Shown: positions 23,184-34,080 of the stretch, piece by piece
Numbering within the stretch: the stretch's first letter is position 1
How the letters are laid out: the number at the start of each line of letters is the position of its first letter
Assembly (NCBI GenBank): GCA_002007465.1
Contig: LNAC01000277.1
Location: 1,700,989-1,764,988 of the forward strand
Source: Ailurus styani
Taxonomy: Eukaryota; Chordata; Mammalia; Carnivora; Ailuridae
Length of the DNA: 64,000 nucleotides
Reading direction: 5' to 3'
Program-made: the position numbers and the translations under genes
Notes under the pieces: model-generated
What the model saw: the letters and a program-made list of their open reading frames with translations, nothing else
Database searches by the model: none
Told to the model about the DNA's origin: nothing

Positions 23184-23652
23184 CAGTAGTCACCCCTTAT
23201 CTGTGGTTTTAGTTTATCTGTAGTCTATGGTTTCAGTTACCTGTTACACTGGGATCTGTAGGCAGATGATCCTCTTTTTTGACATATGCTCAGAAGGTCC
23301 ATAGTAGCCCAACACTACATCACAATGCCCAAGTCATTCACCCCACTTCATCTGATCAAGTAGTCATTTTATCCTCTCACATTCTTGTAAGAAGGGTGAA
23401 TTCAGTATAATAGATATTTTCACAGAGAGGGAGAGACCACATTCACAAAATTATTACAGTATATTGTTATAATTGTTTTATTTTATTATTAGTTATTGTT
23501 GCTCATCTCTTACTGTGCCCAACTTATAAATTAAACTTTATCATAGGTATGTATGCATAGGAAAAATTTTATGTAGGAATCAGCACTACTTGTGGTTTTG
23601 GGCACTGAGGGTCTTAGAACATATCCCCCATGGACAAGGAGAGGTTACTCTG
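23184..23652 (+). mobile_element. MER2/Tigger-type DNA transposon remnant
   Basis: The left end is CAGTAGTCACCCCTTATCTG. The right end reverse-complements to CAGAGTAACCTCTCCTTGTC. Internal blocks CAGTATATTGTTATAATTGT and ATTAAACTTTATCATAGGTA match my recollection of MER2. It is a nonautonomous copy with no transposase frame. Confidence 0.8.
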
Positions 23653-23683
23653 TAAATTAGAAAGTGATGATACTATGTTAAAA

Positions 23684-23814
23684 GAAGAAGAAGCAGAAAA
23701 GGATGAGAAAAAGGGGGAGGAGGAGGAGGAAGAGGAGGAAGAGGTAGAAGAGAAGGAAGAAGGAGGAGGAAGGGAAGGAGGAGGAGTGAAAGGAGGAGAG
23801 GGAGGAGGAGGAGA
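23684..23814. repeat. purine-only GGA/GAA-rich tract
   Basis: About 130 bp almost entirely A and G, mostly GGA and GAA units. An open frame across it (23630-23887) encodes a Glu/Gly-rich stretch only because the sequence is simple repeat. Confidence 0.9.
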
Positions 23815-23826
23815 TCAGGGTGATAT

Positions 23827-24521
23827 ATATATTTTTTTATTTTATTATGTTATGTTAGTCACCATACAATACATCATTAGTTTTTGATGTAGTGTTCCAT
23901 GATTCATTGTTTGTGTATAACACCCAGTGCTCCATGCAATATGTGCCCTCCTTAATACCCATAATGGGGCTCACCCATCCTCCCATCCCCCTCCCCTCTA
24001 AAACCCTCAGTTTGTTTCCTGGAGTCCATAGTCTCTCATAGTTCATCTCCCCCTCTGATTCCCCCTTTTCATTTTTCCCTTCCTTCTCTTAATGTCTTCC
24101 ATGCTATTCCTTATCCTAAAATTTGTATGGAACCAGAAAAGACCCAAATCGCCAAGGAAATGTTGAAAAAGAAAAACAAAGTTACCTAATTTCAAGCTAT
24201 ATTACAAAGCTGTGATCACCAAGACAGCATGGTACTGGCACAAAAACAGACACATAGATCAATGGAACAGAGTAGAGAGCCCAGAAATGGACCCTCAACT
24301 CTATGGTCAACTAATCTTTGACAAAGCAGGAAAAAGTTTCCAATGGAAAAAAGACAGTCTCTTCAATAAATGGTGCTGGGAAAATTGGACAGCTATATAC
24401 AGAAGAATGAAACTGGACCATTCTCTTACACCATACACAAGGATAAACTCTAAAGGGATGAAAGATCTCAGTGTGAGACAGGAATCCATCAAAATCCTAG
24501 AGGAGAACATAGACAGTTACC
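23827..24521 (-). mobile_element. 5'-inverted L1 insertion with 12-bp TSD
   Basis: The left part (23827 to about 24090) is the reversed L1 3' end, with TTTTATTATGTTATG and TGTTCCATGATTCATTGTTT. From about 24111 the orientation switches to forward ORF2, with CCTAAAATTTGTATGGAACC then CTTCAATAAATGGTGCTGGG. The TSD TCAGGGTGATAT is at 23815-23826 and 24522-24533. One TSD pair spans both halves, so this is a single twin-primed insertion. The ORF2 C-terminal frame is open for about 105 codons and passes into flank. Confidence 0.9.
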
Positions 24522-24534
24522 TCAGGGTGATATT

Positions 24535-24770
24535 TTTGAGTGAACTAGTCAAGTGGGTGTCATAGACAATAAGAGCTAAGCAAACAATGGTTGGAGGTGA
24601 GGGACTTGGCTGTGCAGATGTCGGGAAAGGAGCATCCTGAGCACAACGAACAGTTGGTGCATGCCTATTTTGTCCAGAGAACAGGAAGGAGGCCAGAATG
24701 ACCAGCATGGTAATCAGTTTATTGGTTAAGCTAATGCAATGAAATTTTAATGGTTTCATTAGTCTTAATG
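24535..24770 (+). mobile_element. L2-like repeat, continuation after the L1
   Basis: Resumes the host family after the L1, with AGCATCCTGAGCACAACGAA in the place of the 'gagcattccaggcagag' block, then AACAGGAAGGAGGCCAGAAT. Confidence 0.45.
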
Positions 24771-25174
24771 GAAAAGAATTTATTTTTGCTCACATAAAGT
24801 CCAGTGGGGAGCCGAGGCAGTAATTGCTTCATTCAGAAACCCAGACTGATGGTGGCTCTGTCATCTTTAATATGTGACTTTCAAGGTCACCCTGGACATT
24901 GATATCCAGCAGATGGTAGAAGAGAGTATGAAGAGTTACAAGAGGTTTTTTTGTTTGGCTTTTTTATATTTAGATTTTATAGGCCAGGGTTAGGGCGACT
25001 AACTCTTTCCCATTTGCCAGGTTTCCCAGGATGTGGGACTTCTGGAATGAAAACTGGGACAGCACACCAGGATGGTTGGGGACTGTCAGCCAGGCCTAAA
25101 AGTGCATCATGGTAGGCCACAAGTAGCTGCGTGGCCTCACATAATGCAAAAGAGCTTAGAAATGCAATCTAATG
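24771..25174 (-). mobile_element. LTR-like element inside the L2-like repeat, itself interrupted
   Basis: TTTATTTTTGCTCACATAAA, then CTGATGGTGGCTCTGTCATC, then ACTTTCAAGGTCACCCTGGA, and after a 90-bp insertion GCCAGGCCTAAAAGTGCATC. The order agrees with a MaLR-like LTR read backwards, from memory. Confidence 0.45.
25000..25095. mobile_element. short palindromic MITE-like insertion
   Basis: The ends are approximate inverted repeats: left GGGCGACTAACTC...TTTGCCAGG, and right GGACAGCACACCAGGATGGTT. The size and GGGTGACCA-like terminus recall hAT-type MITEs. The assignment is tentative. Confidence 0.4.
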
Positions 25175-25345
25175 GAGTCTAGAAGAGACTGAGTGAAGTC
25201 AGGCAGGAACAGGGGACAGATCACATAGGACAGACCACTGGAAGGACTTGGAGTTTTACTCTGAGTGAGATGAGAAGAATCAGAAGGTTTTAAGGAGAGG
25301 AGTCATATTTCACTTACTATACTTTTTTAATTTAACAAAACATAC
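25175..25345 (+). mobile_element. L2-like repeat, final segment
   Basis: ACAGATCACATAGGACAGAC, then AGGACTTGGAGTTTTACTCT, then GAGGAGTCATATTTCACTTA, continuing the family broken since 23183. Confidence 0.5.
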
Positions 25346-25354
25346 AATTTTTTA

Positions 25355-25575
25355 AATACCAGACACTCTTGAAAGCATTTGCAAATATGTAAGTAATTTA
25401 ATCCTCACAACATCCTTACAAAATAAGCCCTTGTATCATCTCCATTTTACAAGGGAAGGAAACAGACATGGAGAGGTTTGATAACTTGCTTGAAATCCTG
25501 GAGCTATAAGAGATGGAAACTGGCATTCAAACCCAGGCATTCTAGTTAAGTCTGCATGCTTTTAACCATTCTGAT
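25355..25575 (+). mobile_element. nearly full-length MIR
   Basis: The consensus order is clear: ATACCAGACACTCTTGAAAG, TAATCCTCACAACATCCTTA, ATCATCTCCATTTTACAAGG, GCATTCAAACCCAGGCATTC and ATGCTTTTAACCATTCTG. Plus orientation. Confidence 0.85.
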
Positions 25576-27112
25576 ATTCACCACTGAAATAACTCCCCAG
25601 GGTTTTGCAAAATCCTCAGGGCAAAAGCAATAGATGTGGTTTGTCTGTTACTGGCCCTTTTGTGTCAGGGAGCAGCCTCTCTCTCTCATGCAGGTAGACT
25701 TGTGGTCCTATCCTTCTCTACCTGGGCCTGCCCTTCCCACTAATACCTCTCCTTCAGAAGAATGACAACAAAAGCAATAATCATAGTGCCGGTCTTTGCA
25801 GTGGGTGGAAAAACAGTGTTAAAAAATTAAAAGGATACTTTAATAATCACCTCAAAGACCTCAATCAAATCAACCCTGTTGACTCTTGAGGATCGTCTTC
25901 CTTCCTCCTTCTCCTCATTTAATTCTTTTGCCTAACCACATGGAACATTTGCTTTTAATCAGTATAAATATTGCTTTATCATTGATTTAAATATAATTTC
26001 ATAATTGAAGCTCATACTTTGTGAATTCTTTCAATACTGGAATCTAAATGTTGGAAAATCCTGCCATCTGTTAACATAGACTCCTAGTTTGAAAACAAAG
26101 TGAAGTAAGCCCTATGAATATATTTAGGCCAATTTTAGAATAGATTGAGTAACCATTAATTATCTTTCATAATTAAGAGGAGCTGAAGATATCAAAAGAT
26201 AAATATGATACCTTGATTATTTGCTAAAGAACCTTATGCCGTGGCATCATGCTGAGGCCAGTGCTACGTACCAGTGGATTGGAAAAAAATTATTTAAACA
26301 AAGGAGACAAGGACAAAACAGTCCGAAAAACCTGATACTAGCAAGAAAAAAAAACATACTGATTTTGAGATTAGGGATGGGGTAGGAAACAGGTCTCCTT
26401 AAAAGCTGGTTATAAAATGACGAACAGGGTCAGATTACACTTCTCATCAACTCTCCATCAGGTAAGTCTATGTTTCAGAGTTGACCACAAAAATAGCTCA
26501 ATTAGCAATTTTCATTGCTGGGTAAAACAAGAGGTGTTTATGTAAAGAGGACAATTTGTGTTTCATTGCTCATATATTTGTTCTTCAAAAAACATGAAAA
26601 TTCACCTCTTGTAAGCCTGAATATTAGTGACTATTTCTAGTATGTGTCTGGAATTGCTAAAACTTCCTTCTGAGACCTGAACTGAGTATTTAATTACTTG
26701 CATACATTAGCAGCACTGCAGGGATATAATTAGTATACTTTCGTTTCATTCATAAATTAAGAAGAGAATGTCTTTCCAAACATGATTAGTGAGTTATGGC
26801 CTTGGCTTCAGGGTAGACAGTAAATCTAATAAACAGAAGAATATACTTCCTTTTACCAGCATGTTATTACCAGGGAATAAAGGAATTAGGATATATTCAT
26901 GAAGTTTATAACATTAAAGAGTTTCATGTAAAATGAAATTTATTGGTGGCTTTTAGTAACCAGACACAAAAAAATTTAAACAGGAGTTAAACAGTACAAC
27001 CTTGATTTCCTTATTTCAGACTTGAGTTATGAAAAAAAGATGTATATATAAATATGAAAATCTCTCATCTCCAAAACAGGAATATGTCAGATGCTAAGAA
27101 AAAAAATTGTCC
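25576..27112. other. repeat-poor stretch
   Basis: About 1.5 kb in which I recognise no interspersed repeat. It is AT-rich and has no long open frame. The central part (about 25960-26290) could be conserved noncoding sequence. This is only an impression from complexity and lack of repeats. Confidence 0.4.
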
Positions 27113-27126
27113 AAACTTCTATTTAT

Positions 27127-27359
27127 ATATTTGTTTAAAGATTTATTTCTTCATTTAAGAGAGAGAGGGAGAAAGAGAGCAAAAGCGTGTGAGAGAGCGT
27201 GAGTGGGGGGAAGAGGAGAGGAAGAGAATCTTCAAGCAGACTCCCCACTGAGCACAGAGCCTGATGTGGGGCTTGATGGATCCCAGGACCCATGAGATCA
27301 TGACCTGAGCTGAAACGAAGGGTTGGTTGCTTAACCCACCAGGCCACCCATGTGTCCCT
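27127..27359 (-). mobile_element. old CAN-type SINE with 14-bp TSD
   Basis: A reversed SINE with GGATCCCAGGACCCATGAGA, head ending CCAGGCCACCCATGTGTCCC. AAACTTCTATTTAT at 27113-27126 and AAATTTCTATTTAT at 27360-27373 form a TSD with one mismatch. Confidence 0.92.
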
Positions 27360-27630
27360 AAATTTCTATTTATTCAAACTTTGTTAATATTATTTTATGT
27401 ACATTGTTTATACACATATATGTATACTATTATACATGAATATGTACTATTTATACAATTTATTAGTGTGACAGTACATGTAGGTGATATATAAATAAGA
27501 ATATACATATATTTGGATTAACTTCTCAACTTCTTTTTAATTGATAAGGTATATAATTTTAAAAGCATGAAGGCACTTAATATCACACGATACTCTCCTT
27601 ATCTTTGGAGTATATCAGCCTCTAGCTATT

Positions 27631-27822
27631 CTTTTTTTTTAAAGATTTTATTTATTTATTTGACAGGGAGAGAGAGATCACAAGTAGGCAGAGAGAGAGG
27701 GGGAAGCAGGCTCCCCACTGAGCAGAGAACCTGATGATACCGGGCTCAATCCCAGGACCCTGAGATCATGACCTGAGCCGAAGGCAGAGGCTTTAACCCA
27801 CTGAGCCACCCGGGTGCCCCTA
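27631..27822 (-). mobile_element. CAN-type SINE with 12-bp TSD
   Basis: The head ends GAGCCACCCGGGTGCCCC and the tail is TTTTTAAAGATTTTATTTA. The TSD CCTCTAGCTATT is at 27619-27630 and 27823-27834. Confidence 0.94.
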
Positions 27823-27889
27823 CCTCTAGCTATTATGATGAGAGAATGAAATCATCCATCCTAAAAGAGGTAAGAGTAACAGCTAAAGT

Positions 27890-28400
27890 AGAGTAATTCT
27901 GGCTCCCGTGATGGGACAGAGCAGTCTTGGTGCATGTGTAGCAGATGGTCTTGTGCTCCAACATATACCCTTAGCCTCCCTCTGATTTTGGCTGCAGTTG
28001 GGGTGCAGTTCAGTGGGTGCATAGACTCAAATGACAGCAGCCACTTCCAGTCTACCCTCGGTCTTTCACTTTGTACTTCCGTATTTCCCTTGAGCCACAG
28101 GATCCTTCTCATCCAGAAGTAGGAGGGTGTAAACATCTCTTGGAGCAACCTCAACCCATGGGGCAGGAGCCTGCTGTGAGTCAAGCCCGACTTCCTGTCC
28201 TTTGGACTGGCAGTTCTTAGAGGTTCTGGGGGACTCTGGTCTCAGCAGATAGCTAGTCTTTTTCTTGTCTTTTCCTCTTTCCCCATCTCACTGTCTCCTC
28301 ACTCTCATTCCTGGAATCCACTCCCAAGCCACCTACAACTGAATTCTTATCTCAGGCTCAGCTTTGTGGAGAATCTGAACGAAGACATTGTTTTAACATA
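27890..28400 (+). mobile_element. possible ancient LTR-like repeat
   Basis: TCCTTCTCATCCAGAAGTAG, CTCACTCTCATTCCTGGAAT and CTCAGGCTCAGCTTTGTGGA recall an old mammalian LTR-like family. I cannot name it and consider the call weak. Confidence 0.3.
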
Positions 28401-28429
28401 TTTCTGTGAGTCATAACTGAAATATTTCA

Positions 28430-28876
28430 GTGGAGGAATTCAGAAATTATCATCAAACGAGAATTTGCTCAAATTCACTAGGTTTTACAAAATCCAAATT
28501 GGAGAATGAGATGTATATTAAGGCAATCACAATTTTTCACTTAAGACATCAAATTGAGGAGAAAAGATACAAACTCCCAAGAACAGATAGAAGCCAGAAG
28601 GATGTCATGTTTAAATTTTCAGTTTCCTCTCTAAAAGAAAAATTAACCAGGATGATTGTGAGGTTTGAAACTATTCCTCAGCAATCAGTGGTGTTAAATA
28701 CTAGGGAAGAGCTTATTGCTTCCTGGCAAAAATCTTCTTCATCAGCTGGAATGAGACAGATGCAGTCAAGGCACTCTGAGCTTGGTTACTATGACTATCC
28801 CCAAAGCGTTCTTGGGACCACTTGGTTAGAGTTTAGAGTTTTTCTACTTTCACATGACTTAAATAAGTTTCTTTAA
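28430..28876 (+). other. unexplained 148-codon open frame
   Basis: Complete from ATG to TAA, the longest frame in the window that is free of recognised repeat sequence. The predicted peptide is basic-polar, has no signal peptide, no membrane segment and no motif I recognise, and no Kozak-like context stands out. No splice structure is evident. It may be chance or a decayed gene remnant. An AATAAATAAATGG stretch follows at about 28891. Confidence 0.25.
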
Positions 28877-29169
28877 TTTGAACTTTGATAATAAATAAAT
28901 GGTTGGGAAGAATCACAATACAGCATGATCAGCTTGTCATACATAAACTGGTAACAAGTTAGAATTTACACAGCAGAAATGTGACTCCCCATTCCCACCT
29001 CATTTATTTTGTCTTGGCTCAGTAACTTAGTGTAAAAAACTCACTGCTTTATCTATTTCTACCTTTCACGTAAAAAAAGAAAGGCTAGGTGGGAACAGTT
29101 AAGTATTATGCTGTAAGCACATCTGTTTTGTTATGGCGGGAGTATTGGCAACTACTGGGTATTTCTGTT
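28877..29169. other. no recognisable feature
   Basis: AT-rich spacer. Confidence 0.35.
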
Positions 29170-29184
29170 AACAATGTGGTGTGA

Positions 29185-29234
29185 TCTTACCAGTAAATAA
29201 ACATGTAAGTATATGCAAAAAAAAAAAAAAAAAC
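29185..29234 (+). mobile_element. minute mRNA 3'-end retrocopy with poly(A) and 15-bp TSD
   Basis: Only 32 bp of body (29185-29216) then 16-18 A residues. AATAAA lies at 29196-29201, 15 nt before the A run, as in a normal mRNA 3' end. The flanks AACAATGTGGTGTGA at 29170-29184 and 29233-29247 are identical. The parent transcript cannot be identified from 32 bp. Confidence 0.85.
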
Positions 29235-29399
29235 AATGTGGTGTGAATGATGTATGGTTACATATCAATACAGGATGAACCAAATAATCTGACAAAACTT
29301 GAGTGAAGAAATGAAACTGGGAGTGTTTTAGAATTCAAAAGCAAGAATAGCTGTAAATGCAAGCATGACGAATTTAAGACATGTAGGAAAGGAAAAAGG

Positions 29400-29885
29400 A
29401 GGTGACCTCTAACCTTCTAGGTTCGTAGCTGAGACCCTCCTATAATAAGAAGACAGATTAACAGGAGAAAAACTAACTTAGTTCCATATGTGTGGGAGCC
29501 CCATATAAAGATATGAGACTCAATGGCAGCCAAAGCAATGGAGGTTTATATTCCATCCTGAGCTAGGAAAGGAAGAGAGGTTTGGCGCTTCAAAGAGGTG
29601 GAAAGCAATTCACAGGAAGGTGAAAAGAAGAAATGTTTGGTAAATAAATGTTTGCCAGGCCATGCAGACAGGTGTCTCAGATGAAAATGTTATCTCTGGT
29701 AATAGCCTTCTGCCCGGTGGAAGCCCCCTTTCCAAATTCTTTTAGGCAGCTATGGGGGAGGTAAAAAGCTTTTCCTAATTCTGCTGGGTCTTGATTGTCT
29801 TCAGCTCAAAATAATCCACATGTCAAGTGGCACATTTTGGGTTGCCATATTTGGCTCCCCTTTACCCAACCTTCATGGTGCACTC
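29400..29885. mobile_element. possible ancient repeat, unassigned
   Basis: The stretch from TTCTAGGTTCGTAGCTGAGA to CATATTTGGCTCCCCTTTAC has the texture of an old LTR-like repeat. I have no firm family match. Confidence 0.25.
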
Positions 29886-30814
29886 AGAATGAATGGTCCT
29901 TTCAAAAAATGAATCATTTGCAAAATCCAGATGTCTGAGGGTGCAGGCACACAGTGGGCGTTTCTCACCCTTGCCCAACTTTGCATGGCAGCCGGTGGAC
30001 CAAACTTTCGATTTGTGCTACTTTTAGTTTATACAATCTTCAATAAACCAATAAGCTCCTTGGAAGTGATTCAGTTGTAGGTAAAAATGAATATCCATAG
30101 AAAGGCATATAATCTAACTGATTAAAAGCTATAGAAAGGATTTTCATTTTGTGTCAATTCTCTGCCTGTTACAAGACCCTTACAGCAGTGGGCTGGGGAA
30201 CATACTTTTAGACTTACTGCCCTTTGGACACTGCAGCATCATTAGGTTCTGCTGGCTCTGTGGTCTTTGCAGCCTCGCTCACAGAGGAGACGGTGTTGTG
30301 GATTTCTGTCATATCTGCTCTTGTTTTTCATCTTCTATGCTTGTATTTTAATCTTTATTATATCTTTGGCTCCTTGCATTTGCACACTGCCGAGTGGGAG
30401 ACAGTACCTTCTATCTATTTTGGAAAAACAAGACTCTTCTTTTTATCTTTAGTAAGCTGTGCTTGGGCTGTCTTCCTCAGTGCTGGGTTTAATTTCCCAA
30501 TGCTCCTTTAACTCCTGAATTGTACTCACTGAACTTTTGTTACTTTCTTGGTATCACACAAGTCTCAGGCCTCTAGTCTTTGGGGACCCCACCAAGGCAG
30601 TGTGGCTGTGAACCATGACTTCCCCACAGCACTGTCTTTTAGTACTTGTGGGCCAACTTGGGCCTCCCTACCAATTTGGCCTCAAAACCCATTTCCAGTT
30701 TGTTCTAAACGAGGGTCTCAGGGTTTTCTGTAGAGGAGAAAATTACATTTTTATAAGATAAATTTATAAAGAATTCCATTTCAACAGTTTGAGTTATTAT
30801 TTGTAATAATAACA
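29886..30814. other. no recognisable feature
   Basis: Several overlapping hydrophobic open frames of 61-95 codons at 30151-30733 occupy two frames. This pattern is typical of T-rich noncoding DNA. I see no family. Confidence 0.35.
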
Positions 30815-30935
30815 GTCAGTAGTTATCCCAAACTTACTACTTACTAAAGTCTTTAAATCTGTTGTCTCATTTAAATTCTCACAAGTAATTTCACAAAGTA
30901 GAAATTATTATTCTTTGCATTTTTACAAATACAGA
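30815..30935 (+). mobile_element. MIR SINE, diverged
   Basis: AATCTGTTGTCTCATTTAAA, then TCTCACAAGTAATTTCACAA, then TTTGCATTTTTACAAATACA follows the MIR core. Confidence 0.6.
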
Positions 30936-31416
30936 GTTTATTTTATAAAATAGCACTTTAGTTGAATTTATGTGCATTATATGTAGGGGGAGGGTTAAGT
31001 CTTATTTTTCATGAATCACACAGACCACTACATTAATTCTCTATCTTTTGATATTATGAGCTATTCTGATTTTCTCTACTTCAAAAAGCAAAGTGTACTG
31101 GGGTTGAATGAATAAGTATGTGGATTATGGAAGGTGGGAGCTAGGTTTCTCACTTTTGCGTAGAGAAGTTACAGAAAAGCAAGGGGGAAAGATTAGAGTA
31201 AATCTTATAGTAGAGGATTAGAATCAGAGACATCAAGAAAAATTCCTGTTTATCCTAATATTTATATAGGTGAATATAGAGATAATTGTAAATATGTAGG
31301 TATGCATGGCTCAGTATAGTATATTTCTATTCTAGCTCAGTCAGCTCAGAGACCTTAGATGCATGAAGCACAGTGGCAATGAGCACCCCCAGTGCCCAGA
31401 GCCTGGTTTCTAAATA
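30936..31416. other. no recognisable feature
   Basis: AT-rich spacer with GA-rich patches. Confidence 0.35.
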
Positions 31417-31887
31417 TCATTCTGCAACGGAGGAATCAGGCTGCTTGGAGAAATGACTAAGTCTAGGAGCGGGATAGGGGAAATACAGGATGATCCTCAA
31501 GCTGTGCCCAAAAATAAGGCAGTGTTCAAAACATAAGGAAAAGGAGCAGATAAAATGGACACAGAGCCAACATGAAAGAGCTGCCAGTGGCCAAAGCTGA
31601 AATAATTTGGGCAAAATAAAAATTAATGTATAATCCAAAGTATAATATAAATGAGTTCATACTGATTTCAAAAAATGATTGAATGAACAAATATGTGGCA
31701 GAGAAGGGACAAACCCTCCTTAAAGAGTTCCAAATAATATACGTGGATACTCCCTCCTCCTCTGGAAGGCGGAGCTTAATCCCTCCCCTTCTTCAGTGTG
31801 CGCTGGACTTAGTGACTCGCTTCAGAGGACTAGAGTACGGAAAGGGAATAACAGTAATTCCATGCTATAAAACCTGGCGAGCAGTAT
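31417..31887 (+). mobile_element. L1M 3'UTR remnant, left part
   Basis: ACACAGAGCCAACATGAAAG, ATTTCAAAAAATGATTGAAT, then GACTTAGTGACTCGCTTCAG, then ATAAAACCTGGCGAGC. The element resumes at 32378 on the other side of the LTR. Confidence 0.6.
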
Positions 31888-32377
31888 TGAAGGGGAGCAG
31901 AGTGAGCCACCCCAAAATATGCCACTTTTATTTTGAATTTGTTAGTAAGAAAGAGTTGGTTCAAGGAGAGCACTCTGCCCCTCCTTTGGCCCCCTAAAAT
32001 TAGGAAATAAATCCCCCATGTGAAGGGTACTCCACCTGTACCTAGAGGACTGAAGACATCCCTATCACCAGAAATAGGGAATTTAGGGTCGTGAAGGATG
32101 TGTAAACAAACCTTGCTACTTTTTCACCATTTTACTACTCTAAGCTCAAACCCCTTTATCTTGTCAGTTCTTCATAAATTTGGGGTTTTTTTTGTCTAAA
32201 ATGTATAAATGCTGCCTACTTTGGGCACTCTTTGAGTCTCATATTGTTAGAAGGCCCCATGTGTACAAAGCTAAATTTTGTTTTCCTGTTCACCTGTCTC
32301 ATGTCGATTTAATTATTAGGCAAGCCAAAGAACCTAGAAGGGAAAAAGGAAAAATGTTTCCTTACCATTTCCTTACA
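31888..32377 (+). mobile_element. ERVL-type solo LTR (MLT2-like) with short TSD
   Basis: It starts TG and ends CA. CCACCCCAAAATATGCCACT, CACCAGAAATAGGGAATTTA, GGCACTCTTTGAGTCTCATA and GTCTCATGTCGATTTAATTA follow MLT2/ERVL LTRs as remembered. The flanks AGTAT and ACTAT are a 5-bp TSD with one mismatch. Rejoining them reconstitutes the L1M backbone. Confidence 0.75.
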
Positions 32378-32930
32378 CTATCTTAACCAAGTTATTAAGG
32401 TGAAGATCCCCTTGTTATATCCTGCTGTCAAATACCTCTTCAAACACCTCAACTGCCTTTCTGACAGACTAAGAAGGGCATTTCACCTCTGTGATATTTT
32501 TCCCATAAACCCATGCCCCAGTCTAATCATAAGGAAATGCATCAGACAAACCCAAATTGAGAGACACTCGACAAAATGCCTAAGCCACACACCTCAGAGC
32601 TGGAAAAGTCCTAAACAACAAGGAGGCTGAGAATCTGTCATAGACCAGAGGAGGCAAAGGAGAAGAGGAAATTCCATGCATTGTGGTACCCTGAATTGGA
32701 TCCCGGCACAGGAAAGGATATTGATGGGAAAGCTAGCAAAATAAAAATAAAGTTTAGAGTTTCGTTAAAAATAGGCACTGACACTGATTTCTCAGTTTTG
32801 ACAAACATACCATGTTAATGTAAAATGTTCACATTCGCGGAAATAGAGTGAGGGTTATAGGAAATGGTCTATTACCTTCGCAAATTTTCTGTAAAAATAT
32901 TCTAAAGTAAATTTATGTTTTATAAAAGCA
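32378..32930 (+). mobile_element. L1M 3'UTR remnant, right part
   Basis: TCTTAACCAAGTTATTAAGG directly continues the left part. CATCAGACAAACCCAAATTG, GGAGGCAAAGGAGAAGAGGA and AACATACCATGTTAATGTAA follow. Confidence 0.65.
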
Positions 32931-33122
32931 AAGTGGAGAATTGAAACAATCATCCCTGCCCAATACCCACTGCCCTTTATCAACAGTGATAAAGTCTTCA
33001 GTTGCTGGTTACCTGGAGGTGGGCTGTGTTTACAAGCAGGATAAGAGAGAACCCATTTCAAAACAATGTTTTTACAATATCTGCCATATTCAGAAAATGC
33101 TAGGCCCTCTCCTTCCATTTTA

Positions 33123-33328
33123 TTTTATTTTATTTTTTAAAAGATTTTATTTGAGAGAGTGAACACGCAGGATGCAGGGAGGGGCAGAGGGAGAGGGAGA
33201 AGCAGACTTCCCGCTGATCTGGGAGCCCTAGGGGTGTTGGTGGGGGCTCAAATCCAAGGACTCTGAGCCCATGACTTGAGCAAAAAAGGCAGACACTTAA
33301 CTGACTAAGCCACCCAGGCACCCCTCCC
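33123..33328 (-). mobile_element. old CAN-type SINE with 13-bp TSD
   Basis: A TTAAAAGATTTTATTTGAGA tail side and a head ending AAGCCACCCAGGCACCCC. The TSD TCCTTCCATTTTA is at 33110-33122 and 33329-33341. Confidence 0.92.
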
Positions 33329-33350
33329 TCCTTCCATTTTAATTCACAGC

Positions 33351-33414
33351 TTTTCTTTCTTCTTCTTCTCCTCCTCCTCCTCCTCCTCTTCCTCCTCCTC
33401 CTCCTTCTTCTTTT
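33351..33414. repeat. pyrimidine-only CTT/CTC tract
   Basis: About 60 bp of C and T only, mostly TCC and TTC triplets. Confidence 0.95.
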
Positions 33415-34080
33415 GCTTTAATAGAGGCTTTGAGCAGAGGGAGAAAGAGTTGTAGCAAAAGGAACTCTGTTTTTTACATTCAGAACTCTCCATGATGGTA
33501 CATGCTGGTATCTAGTGGACGACAGTGCAGAAAAATATTTGTAAGCCTTCCCCACGAGATTCCCAAGACACATATGTATAGGCATTCTGCTAGCAAGTGG
33601 GAATTTGGAGGGCCCCTTCCTTTCAGAAGGGCTTCTGCCCTCTGAAATCCAGGGCTATGTCTGTGGCTTAGGCTCATGGCCCAGGGGAAAGCTTCTCCTC
33701 CTTTCCAAGGGTAAACTCACATCTTACCCCAAGTACCCAAAACTGCAGTAATGGAACCAATCAAGGGTGTATTTAGAATTGTACCTAAAGTATCCCAAGT
33801 CTAACAGTGATTTCAGGTGGAACAAATGTCCCATCACTTGGGGTGATGGGTGGGCACCACGCAGAGGGCGGCAAGAGTGACCCAGCACCCTGCTTATGCA
33901 GAACCTTCTTATCTAAGTCTCTTGGGGAAGGGAAGGTGCTGAGGGTCTTGGGACTCTCCTCCCAACTCTCCTAACACTTCAGGTACATTTGAAGGAATGT
34001 TACATTTCTGAGGAGCCTGTTAAATTTTTCTCATTCTTCCTATCCCCAATCTAAATTCTGTATTTCTACCTAATTCCTCA

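Noticed and set aside
23630..23887. Glu/Gly-rich 85-codon protein
   Set aside because: It begins in the MER2 end and reads through a purine microsatellite.
30151..30511. Overlapping hydrophobic frames as membrane proteins
   Set aside because: Two frames are open at once in T-rich DNA, with no splice or family support.
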